Made by a program: the position numbers and the translations under genes
Part shown: positions 34,739 through 42,800 of the stretch, in pieces
How positions within the stretch are numbered: the first letter of the stretch is position 1
Layout of the letters: every line of letters starts with the position of its first letter
From: Saprospiraceae bacterium
GTDB taxonomy: Bacteria; Bacteroidota; Bacteroidia; Chitinophagales; Saprospiraceae
DNA length: 45,529 nt
NCBI GenBank assembly: GCA_013214355.1
Contig: JABSSL010000054.1
Coordinates: 1-45,529 of the forward strand
Reading direction: 5' to 3'
Notes under the pieces: generated by a model
Database searches by the model: none
The model's input: the letters and a program-made list of their open reading frames with translations, nothing else
What the model was told of the DNA's origin: nothing

Positions 34739-34964
34739 GAGTATCCTTAGGTTTTGTTTGTGCAGCAAAATAAGAAAATCATTGGAATGGATTGGGGAAA
34801 GATCACTTTGCTGTCAGAGGACAGTAATAAGATATCAGAGGCCTAATGAAATCCCAATGGAGGGTCTATTGACCTACAATCAAATTTTCTAGCCGCTGAT
34901 AGATCTAGTCACTTACAACGAAGTGGTCTGTCGTCTGTCTTCTGCCCTCTGACTGCTCCCTCCA

Positions 34965-36038
34965 TCAAACTTCTTCTGGCATCATCACCTTATAAACCTT
35001 GCCCATATCTTGCAGCCCTTCCACGACGGCTGGAAATAGTGGCACACCTGCTTCCCGATACTGGTCGCGAAGCCGCAAAGCTCTTTGCCCTGGCAGTCTT
35101 ACCGGTGGCTTACCTTCTGGCACAGCAGAGTTGAGGCATTTCTCCACCAAATAATCCATCTGATTGGTGAAGGCTGCAGATCCGGCGAATGCATCTGGAT
35201 CGATAATCTGTAAAAATACAGAGGAAAGCCAACCTATGATCGGTTGATCAGCACGGCCATGTCCACTTAATGCCGTAGTCATGGCTTCTACCATCAGGCC
35301 GAGTGCAAAGCCCTTGTAGCCCGTGGAGAGACCACCTAGTGGTAGAATAGTTGAGGCCACTGCTGGATCGTAGAAGGTGGCAGGATCATCGGTAGCATTG
35401 CCTTTGTTATCCAGGAGCCAAGGGTGGGGGAGGCGCTGCCCGGATTTATGACTTTGATTGACCATCCCCGCTGCCGTTTCGGAGGTGCTAATGTCAAATA
35501 TAATGGGCAGCCCACTGGTCGGTATCCCAGCCGCTATAGGGTTGGGGCTATAGGCACCGGTTGTGCCTCCGTAGGGGGCTACACGGTCAAAGCCTGGATC
35601 GGAACAGGAGAGAAGCATCATCAAGCCTTTCTTCGTGGCGCGTTCCGGGTAGGCAGCCAGGCAGCCGATGTGATGACTGTGCTGGATAGCGATCGTCACG
35701 ACGGGCTGTTCTTTGATGCGTTCAAAGGCGAGATCGATGGCTTGATGGGTAAGCCAAGCGCCGGGTAAGCGACGACCATTCCAGGTAACACTAGCCCCAG
35801 TATCTCTAATGACCTCTGGTTGCCCTTCTTTGGTCATATGCCCTTGCTCAATAGAGATCAGGTAGGGTTTTAGAAGGGCTAGACCATGGGTGGTGTGGCC
35901 CATTAGATCGGACTCCAATAGGGTTTCGGCCATACATCGGGCCTTATCTTGTTCGATGCCGGCTTTGGCAAATACAGTCGTAGCGAATTGCAGCAATTCG
36001 TCTGCCTTAAAGCGGCTAGGTTTTTCGTTTGATTTCAT
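34965..36038 (-). CDS. Ldh-family (MDH2-type) NAD(P)-dependent oxidoreductase
   Basis: A 357-residue enzyme of the malate/L-lactate/ureidoglycolate dehydrogenase family that is unrelated to classical Rossmann LDHs. Motifs: DLMGHTTHGLALLKPYL (44-60), with the conserved His, and HSHHIGCLAAYPE (120-132), where H123 is the expected catalytic residue. SPNPIAAGIPTSGLPIIFD and GLSTGYKGFALGLMVEAMT complete the pattern. It reduces or oxidises a small 2-oxo/2-hydroxy acid; the substrate cannot be told. It is monocistronic, with about 450 bp upstream that contain only a small frame and the next small gene. Confidence 0.85.
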   Translation of the reverse strand: MKSNEKPSRFKADELLQFATTVFAKAGIEQDKARCMAETLLESDLMGHTTHGLALLKPYLISIEQGHMTKEGQPEVIRDTGASVTWNGRRLPGAWLTHQAIDLAFERIKEQPVVTIAIQHSHHIGCLAAYPERATKKGLMMLLSCSDPGFDRVAPYGGTTGAYSPNPIAAGIPTSGLPIIFDISTSETAAGMVNQSHKSGQRLPHPWLLDNKGNATDDPATFYDPAVASTILPLGGLSTGYKGFALGLMVEAMTTALSGHGRADQPIIGWLSSVFLQIIDPDAFAGSAAFTNQMDYLVEKCLNSAVPEGKPPVRLPGQRALRLRDQYREAGVPLFPAVVEGLQDMGKVYKVMMPEEV

Positions 36039-36243
36039 GAAAGTGAAGCTAGTAAAAATGTAATAGAATTTCGGAGTAAGTAGATGGCACTTCCACTACC
36101 GTTCTTGCCCTTTTTGTTGACCACATCAAGATGTGGTGCGGCCAATAGGAGAATTTTAGACCTTTGTGATAGTGTAAAAACTCATACATACGATATTACT
36201 CTCCGCTTCGCTCTTTCAATCGATCATATATCTTTACAAGGAT

Positions 36244-36393
36244 ATGAAGCAATTCATGTCACCCCAAAATGTACCCGCATACTTTAAGAAGGTACATCCA
36301 GGTAAAGACCCTAACACCATGATTGATAAAATATTTGACGTGGCCGAGATTATGCGCGGTGAGGTGCGGATGAGATTAGATCATGTAGAATAA
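36244..36393 (+). CDS. Short frame, possible small gene or gene remnant
   Basis: A 49-codon frame starting MKQFMSPQNVPAYFKKV and ending MRGEVRMRLDHVE. Composition (balanced charge, KIFDVAEIMRGEVRM helix) resembles real protein more than chance, and TATCTTTA lies just upstream (36229-36236), a weak match to TAnnTTTG. It could equally be the 3' remnant of a larger gene, since the frame opens only at about 36178 after two stops. The family is not recognised. Confidence 0.3.
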   Translation: MKQFMSPQNVPAYFKKVHPGKDPNTMIDKIFDVAEIMRGEVRMRLDHVE

Positions 36394-36497
36394 TCTAGGG
36401 TATTTGTTGCTCAAATGGGGTGACAAGCGGTTTTGTTGCAGGGGCATAAAATGTTATCTTAAGCGTACAGACTAACGTACAAACAACAAAACCAATT

Positions 36498-36758
36498 ATG
36501 GATTTAACATCAATCTTAATCAACACCATCGCAGGCGGTGGTGGAGGCTTTCTGGGCAATATGCTCAAGAAAAATGGCCTCGGACTTGTAGGCAATCTTC
36601 TTGCAGGTGCAGTCGGCGGAAACGCATTACCTGCTATTCTAAGCGCTGCCGGAATGTTCGGCGGCGGAGGATCGAATGATATGATCATGTCGATTATCTC
36701 TGCCTTAGTTGGTGGTGCGGGAGGTTCTTTACTAGGAGGATTGTTCAAGAAATCCTAG
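36498..36758 (+). CDS. Small glycine-rich membrane-associated protein
   Basis: An 86-residue protein made of three Gly/Ala/Leu-rich hydrophobic stretches (LINTIAGGGGGFLGNML, GLVGNLLAGAVGGNALPAIL and MSIISALVGGAGGSLLGGLF) ending in KKS. The repeated G-x-x-x-G spacing suggests glycine-zipper helices inserting in or lying on a membrane. No enzyme motif is present. The opposite strand stays open for 117 codons because of the codon pattern and is not believed. A terminator follows directly. Confidence 0.68.
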   Translation: MDLTSILINTIAGGGGGFLGNMLKKNGLGLVGNLLAGAVGGNALPAILSAAGMFGGGGSNDMIMSIISALVGGAGGSLLGGLFKKS

Positions 36759-36794
36759 TAGAATTCTCGCAACTGAGAAGTAAAAATTATATTG

Positions 36795-36830
36795 AGCCTC
36801 TGTCCCCTGGATAGGGGCTCATTCATTTTA
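36795..36830 (+). terminator. Intrinsic terminator after small membrane protein gene
   Basis: AGCCTCTGTCC (36795-36805) and GGATAGGGGCT (36809-36819) pair along 11 bp, two of them G-U, around a three-base loop, followed by CATTCATTTTA. It lies between the small glycine-rich gene and the lipoprotein start at 36836, so it may end the first transcript or act in the leader of the second. Confidence 0.65.
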
Positions 36831-36835
36831 GAATC

Positions 36836-37612
36836 ATGAAAAGAATCTTCTACACTTTTTTTGCTGTACTCCTGCTGTCAGCGTGTTCTACTAGTCGAGT
36901 TAGTGAGCGCCAATTAGAAAAGGCTAAAATTCAGTTTTTACTGGTGACCAACCAAATAGGACCGCATGGTGCCTTGGTGAGTGGTCAATCCCTTTCGGCT
37001 ATCACCGCAGCGGATCAGAACAAGGAGGGTTACGTTCCAATGCTGGCTTGGAAGGACAAGGGAGATGCCGAAAAATACTATGCAGCGGTAGGTTCCTTGG
37101 ATACTTTTACTTCAAACTATCTCACTTGGGTGACCAAGAAGAGCGAAATGATCCAGCGAACCCAAGCGCTCAAAATGCAGCGTTTTTCTGGAGAGCGATT
37201 GGCCTTAAGGATGGAACAGTTGCTGGGACTGGAGCCGCGCCCTCAGAAAGATTCCAGCCGGGTATTTATTGAAATTTGGGTAAAAGAATCAGACCTGTTT
37301 CGTCCCTGTAGAGATCCAGAAATATCTGACCTTTCTTGTAGCCTACATTTCCCGCTGGGTGCTTATGCTAGCCAAAACACTGCCTACGATACCGTCTACG
37401 AAGAACTCGTTAAGAACAATGAACGTAAGGAGCCCCCCACGGACGCTCCCTCCTACTGGGCACCCTGGACTCGGATGGGTTATACTTATGATTGGCACTC
37501 TGGAAATCGAAGCCATGTGGGAATGAGCGAGTATATCATTAGGCAAGGTGCCATCGTTTGGATTAAAGGAAAAACAACGACGGAGGACTGGCTAGCTACT
37601 TACGCTCAATGA
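36836..37612 (+). CDS. Lipoprotein of unknown function
   Basis: A 258-residue lipoprotein: MKRIFYTFFAVLLLSAC with lipobox Cys17. The mature part is helical near the N-terminus (about 60-135: KDKGDAEKYYAAVGSLDTF, ERLALRMEQLLGL) and beta-rich after it (SSRVFIEIWVKESDLFRPC, YDWHSGNRSHVGMSEYII). Cys pair at about 161/171 (FRPCRDPEISDLSCSLHF) could be a disulfide. The family is not recognised. It stands 197 bp upstream of the EAD-MoxR-vWA cassette on the same strand and could be cotranscribed with it, but the gap makes that uncertain. Confidence 0.7.
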   Translation: MKRIFYTFFAVLLLSACSTSRVSERQLEKAKIQFLLVTNQIGPHGALVSGQSLSAITAADQNKEGYVPMLAWKDKGDAEKYYAAVGSLDTFTSNYLTWVTKKSEMIQRTQALKMQRFSGERLALRMEQLLGLEPRPQKDSSRVFIEIWVKESDLFRPCRDPEISDLSCSLHFPLGAYASQNTAYDTVYEELVKNNERKEPPTDAPSYWAPWTRMGYTYDWHSGNRSHVGMSEYIIRQGAIVWIKGKTTTEDWLATYAQ

Positions 37613-37809
37613 GAACACTGCAACAAAGGACGAATCGAATCAGTAAAACTAAGCACCCTCCCTTGTTGCTTCCCATAGCATTCATGTTCGAAATTATTAT
37701 ATTTACAAATAATACAAAACGAGGAATAACTGCTTGACTTACAAGCATGAACTGATTTAAACCTTCGCTTACATCAGTTCCACCTCAAAACCCAAGGTAG
37801 TCAAGGTCA

Positions 37810-38901
37810 ATGAGCGAAAAGAAACGCTTAAAAGATTTAGTCAGAAAGAATGAGCATGAACAACTCTTCAATGTGCTAGGAGAGGCCTTCTCTGCCTATC
37901 CGGATAAGACTAATATTATTATTACCCTCAAGACTAAATATGAAGAACTTAACAAGTCCAAATTAGGAGCTACAATTACGGATGGTGAGTTTAGCACCAA
38001 AATGGCGCAGATATCGCGAAGCCTGTTAGAACTCATCGATGCTTTGCCAGATGCAGCAGAGATGCCAACCGAAGGCAAACCCCTCCAGGACTATCATCGC
38101 CTTACTTGCGATCGAGTGGATCAAAGTGATGTGTTTTATGAGCTCTTTGAAGCCAAGAGAAAGGAGAAGGTCCACTACTACTATATCTATGGCATGGAAC
38201 AGCATGCCCACGAGGGACTCTTCCAACGTTTCGCTTTTGATTTGGAGGGTAAGTTGCAAGATTTTTTGAATTCCACCACGCTAGAAAGTAACTGTCAAGC
38301 CCTCAAACTTCCTCCCATTCCTTTTGAAGAAAGCCGCAATGAGGATGGTTACAAACGAAATGTCCTCAAGAACCTGTTTGGAGGGCTAAATGTACTGGTG
38401 GATGATCAAGCTCCCTTGTTGGAAAAGAATCTAGGAGACCTTTTTGATTGTAGTCCGGTACTAAAGGGATTGAGTCAGGAAGACTATGTGTGTATATTCC
38501 TTACTATTCAAGAATGGGACTGGGATCCGGATATTACGCCCGCGGTAGTCAACTGGTTCATTACCACCTTTTGCGCCGTTACCTTACCCGAGACGGCACC
38601 CACTTTTTTATTCTTTTTTGGCTTGATCTATGAGGAAGATGAAGGAGAGATAGAAGAAGAAGTACAGGAAGCTATTCGGGAGGGCGGGCACATCCAAATC
38701 TTACCAGAACTGAATACCGTTAGAGTTAGAGATATTAAGAAATGGCTAGCCAAATACAAGAATAGCTTGGACCTTAGCACGGATGAGCGCAAAGAGATCA
38801 TTGCAGAACATTTTCAAGATGAGGATGAATTTTACATGGAAGATGTAGAGCAGATTTTGGCCAAGATCATTATCAAACACAACAAAAGATTCTATTCATG
38901 A
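37810..38901 (+). CDS. EAD11 plus inactive-STAND (iSTAND) protein
   Basis: A 363-residue soluble protein and first gene of the EAD-MoxR-vWA cassette. Residues about 5-80 are EAD11-like: LKDLVRKNEHEQLFNVLGEA, then TNIIITLKTKYEELNKSKLG, a turn, and MAQISRSLLELIDAL. Residues about 98-300 match the inactive-STAND domain: DRVDQSDVFYELFEAKRKEK, HYYYIYGMEQHAHEGLFQRF (122-141), where the P-loop position lacks a GK[ST], and TIQEWDWDPDITPAVVNWF. The C-terminal 60 residues are helical and acidic. Such proteins are thought to be adaptor/receptor components recruiting effectors or NTPases through the EAD. Its stop overlaps the start of the MoxR gene by 4 bp (ATGA), implying coupled translation. Confidence 0.75.
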   Translation: MSEKKRLKDLVRKNEHEQLFNVLGEAFSAYPDKTNIIITLKTKYEELNKSKLGATITDGEFSTKMAQISRSLLELIDALPDAAEMPTEGKPLQDYHRLTCDRVDQSDVFYELFEAKRKEKVHYYYIYGMEQHAHEGLFQRFAFDLEGKLQDFLNSTTLESNCQALKLPPIPFEESRNEDGYKRNVLKNLFGGLNVLVDDQAPLLEKNLGDLFDCSPVLKGLSQEDYVCIFLTIQEWDWDPDITPAVVNWFITTFCAVTLPETAPTFLFFFGLIYEEDEGEIEEEVQEAIREGGHIQILPELNTVRVRDIKKWLAKYKNSLDLSTDERKEIIAEHFQDEDEFYMEDVEQILAKIIIKHNKRFYS

Positions 38902-39845
38902 GCGTAAGTCCAGAAAAATTGAAGGCCCTGGAAGCTAAAGCCAAGAAGTATATCATTCATGAGGCCTTGCAAAATGCCTATGAGGTGGCCGTAGAGCTAG
39001 GGCAACCGCTTTTGCTCACCGGGGAGCCAGGTACGGGAAAAACCTTACTGGCGGCTAAGGTAGCTTATGAGTTGAGCCAGCGGGAAGGGAGTACTTTTTA
39101 TCCGGAAGTATTGGAATTTAACACGAAGACCTCTTCTACGGCCAGGGATCTTTTCTATACTTATGATGCGATTTCGCACTTCCAGACGGCTAATATCCGT
39201 CGCCAATCGAATGAAGATGCCCCTGCCACGGCAGATTTCATCGAATTGCAGGCATTGGGTAAAGCCATCGCATTCAGCAATCCTAAGGAGAGGGATCAGC
39301 CTTTCTTTTCTACTCCCTTACCCAAAAAGCCACAAAGTTCCGTGGTGTTAATTGATGAAATTGATAAAGCCCCACGGGACTTTACCAATGATATTTTGAT
39401 GGAGATCGATAAGTTTTCTTTTGCCATCAAAGAACAAAACAATCACCGAATCGATATGGATACCAACCAGCAGATTGCGGTGATTATGACCAGTAATTCA
39501 GAGAAGAACTTACCGGATGCCTTTCTCAGAAGGTGCGTCTTTTATCACATCCCTTTTCCTAGTGATGATATCCTCTTGAAAATTGTGAAGAGTCAGTTGG
39601 GAGAGGGCACCAAGTACACGGATCAAACCTTAGAAGCCATCATCGCACAATTCAATGAAGTCAGAGAAAATTCTGTGCGCAAAAAACCTGCTACTGCAGA
39701 GTTGCTGGCGTGGGTCCGCATCTTGGAGTTACGTGATTATCTCGAAGCCAATGAAACGGAGCAAAAGAAAATCATGAAGCAGAACTTATCTGTCTTGGTG
39801 AAGACCCAGGAGGACTGGAAGGTAGTTCATCGGATGTTTTCCTAA
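38898..39845 (+). CDS. MoxR-family AAA+ ATPase
   Basis: A 315-residue ATPase. Walker A is GEPGTGKT (42-49), Walker B is VVLIDEIDKAP (149-159), sensor 1 is VIMTSNSEKNLP (N200), and the Arg finger is in AFLRRCVFYHIPF (R211/R212). The EFNTKTSSTARDLFYTYDAI block (73-92) after the first helix is characteristic of the MoxR branch found with EAD and vWA partners. MoxR ATPases act as hexameric chaperones remodelling complexes together with vWA-domain proteins; the vWA partner here is the giant protein that follows. It is the second gene, overlapping the first by 4 bp and ending 23 bp before the third. Confidence 0.9.
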   Translation: MSVSPEKLKALEAKAKKYIIHEALQNAYEVAVELGQPLLLTGEPGTGKTLLAAKVAYELSQREGSTFYPEVLEFNTKTSSTARDLFYTYDAISHFQTANIRRQSNEDAPATADFIELQALGKAIAFSNPKERDQPFFSTPLPKKPQSSVVLIDEIDKAPRDFTNDILMEIDKFSFAIKEQNNHRIDMDTNQQIAVIMTSNSEKNLPDAFLRRCVFYHIPFPSDDILLKIVKSQLGEGTKYTDQTLEAIIAQFNEVRENSVRKKPATAELLAWVRILELRDYLEANETEQKKIMKQNLSVLVKTQEDWKVVHRMFS

Positions 39846-39868
39846 TCATGCCATAACACGGAAGACCT

Positions 39869-42800
39869 TTGCCAGAAAAAAATGACATAAGATTTCCATT
39901 GGATTCTTTTCTAGAGCGATTAGCTCTAGAAGGCATCGAAGTAAGTCTCCCAGAGCGCTTGCAGCTATTGGAAACCTTGCGTCAATTTGGTCCTTCCTTG
40001 ATTCACGAGCCGGCCAAGCTGAAATATAAAATCGCGCCCCTCTTAGCTAAAAATGCTAGCCAACAAAGGCGAATTCATCAGCTTTTTGATGAATATCTAG
40101 AGGAAGCAGTTAATTATGAGCCACCTAGTCCTCCAGCAAAGAAGCCCTGGTGGCAAAAATGGGAACGCTGGCAACTGGGCCTACTTGGTCTAGGTTTGAT
40201 GTTACTACCGCTACTTTTTATCGAGATCAACCTCATTGAAAAGGCAAAGTCTGAACCGATTGAGGCCCATTTTGAGATACCTGAGGATATTCGCCTAAAT
40301 GAATCCATTACATTTAAGAACACTTCCATTCATGTTGACACGGCCAATACCCAATTCTCCTGGCAACTTTTTGATGGAGATACTACCGCCATTCAGCTAG
40401 ATACCATAGTCAACGATACCCTGTGGAAACTTCAAATCGACGAAGCATTAGTCGGGCGGTCGGCCAAGAAGCTAGTTCGCTTAGTCGCTGAAGATACGGT
40501 TAAGAAAAAGCAGTCTAGATATCAAGATAGATTCACGATCTATTGCAGTAATCCACCAGAAAAGCCGGCAATTCTAGCTCCTAAAAAGTCTGTTGAGGAT
40601 ACACTAATCAGTTTTAGTATCACGGATGCAGCCGAAAGTAGATCGTCCCTACGATATGTGTGGAATTTTGGAGACGGTAAAGATACCCTCGGCACTAGTG
40701 TTTCACATGTGTATGAGTCACCTGGTATTTATGAGGTAGTGTTGCGGGTGATCGATACTACTGCGGTAGCCTTTTGCCAGGTAGATACGAGTCATACGAT
40801 CACGATTTCTCCCAGGGATGAGATTAAGGCCTATTTAGCTGATCTACCCTTGTTGGAGGATGAAGCGGAGGGTACGGTTAGTGATTTACGATTCTTTTGG
40901 ATGAGTTGGCTGCTATTGGGACTACTGATCGCTTACGCGGCTTATCAGTTTTGGAAATGGCTCAATCAGCCTCCACCCAAGGTCACTGAAGCAGAAATGA
41001 AAGAGGAAGTAGATGAACGTTTCTCTTCTGCAGATCGCGGCCCGTACAACATCCCTTTTGAAAATTATGAAAGCCATATCCGAGTAGAAGAGAATCTGTT
41101 CCGTTTGGCAGACAAATTGAGAAAACGCCAGGAAGAAGGTCGGATGGTATTGGATATTCCAGCTAGTGTTAGACAGACGGTAGACCTAGGCGGTTTTCCC
41201 GTGTTATTGGAAAAGCAAACCACACTTCCTCCAGAATACCTTTTCCTAATCGATGAGCAAAGCGAACGAAGTCATCAAGCACAGCTTTATGATTATTTGG
41301 TAACCTTCTTGCGGGATAAGGATGTCTTCATCAACACCTTCCATTACAACGCTAGCTTTCATCGATTTTGGAATCCAGATTTTCCCGATGGTGTTACCTT
41401 GGAACGACTCAGGCAGCTATTCCCACGACATAGACTGGTCGTATTAGGAGATGGATATGACCTGATGGATCAGAGTGGGGATCAGCTAAAGTTGAAGTCC
41501 AACTATCAAGCCGTGCTGGAAGAATGGCCCAGTAGGCTTCTATTAACCCCCATCCCGCCCAGTTCATGGACTTATCGGGAAGCCACTTTATATCAACTAT
41601 TTCCCATTTTCGACAGCGATGCCAGTGGATTTGCTGCGGCACTGAAATACTTGGATGTCTTGGCTGAAGAAGCTGATGATCCTGGCCCGCGCCCCTCCTT
41701 TACAGATTGGGAGGCCGAGCAAGCGCTTCCTCCAGAACATCCAGATATCAATCATCGGATTTGGCGAAAATTAAGTACCTATCAAGACTATCTGGCGGAT
41801 TATCCCGGTTTGTATCGATGGTTGTGTGCTTTGACGGTTTATCCCGAAGCCAATTGGCAGCTGACGCTAGCTATTGGTCAAGCCATTGATGCTCCAGTGA
41901 ACTTCGATAACCTCCTGCTATTATCTCGCATCCCCTGGCTACAAGGCAAGTCCCTGCATCCAAAATTGCGACAGCAACTACAGGAGGAACTAGATGAAGA
42001 GACGGAAGCAAAAGCCAGGGCTGCAGTCCAAGAGGCCTTAGCAGAGGTGGCACCGAAGGTGGTGGGTAGTCATGTTAACACGCAGTTGCAAACCAACCTG
42101 GCCATACAGTCTTTTCTACTAAATCCGGAAGACCTAGAAAATCGCGCCTTAATAGAGCAATTAAAACAGTACAAACTGCTGGGGAAGCGTCAGCTACATG
42201 AACTTGATGGCGGTATTCAAAGAAAAACCAAAGGCTCAGCCCAAGATTTAGAGGCTTATTTGACCGGGGCTGGAGAGGCCATTTTATATAAGAAGGATAC
42301 TCCACTCTATTTCAACAATAACTTCTATTATGGCCTGCTCGCAGCTACGATTTCAGTGATTATAGGACTTTTTATGCTGCAATTAAATGACACCGATACT
42401 TTGCGAGATTGGGTGTTAGGGGAGCAAAAAGTCAACGAAGTAAGAGAATCGAGACCTCCACAGGCTTATGGCTATTTCCTAAAGGAAGAAACCAGCTTTG
42501 ATCCAGCCGTAGTGTTGAATAATCAAGCCGTAGAGATCTGGGAACGTAGCCTGGAATCTAATGCAAGCCTTAAGGGGCTCCAACAAGATACGGTGGAAGA
42601 GTATTTGAGTTTGGCCCTGCAATTGCGAAGTAACTACCAACTGGCTCAGGAAAACCAAGCTAAGTTTAGGTATAATCAAGGAGTAGCTACTTATAATGAC
42701 TTTCTAGATATAGACGCTCCGACCGGGCAATTCGAATTGCTCACCCAAGCAAGAGAAAACTTCTTGCCCAGTTCTGAGCGCGATACCAGCATCGCAGCAG

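Noticed and set aside
34316-34768. DoxX as part of a thiosulfate:quinone oxidoreductase
   Set aside because: The partner DoxA/DoxD subunits are not visible and DoxX proteins are common in other contexts; only proximity to the sulfur genes supports a link.
36395-36748. Minus-strand 117-codon frame opposite the small glycine-rich gene
   Set aside because: The Pro-rich product is the shadow produced by Gly codons on the other strand; the plus-strand protein is the believable one.
39869-39877. ATG start for the giant gene
   Set aside because: The ATG at 39848 reads ATG-CCA-TAA, and no in-frame ATG occurs before residue 111. The TTG at 39869 keeps the CoxE-like N-terminal domain and was preferred.
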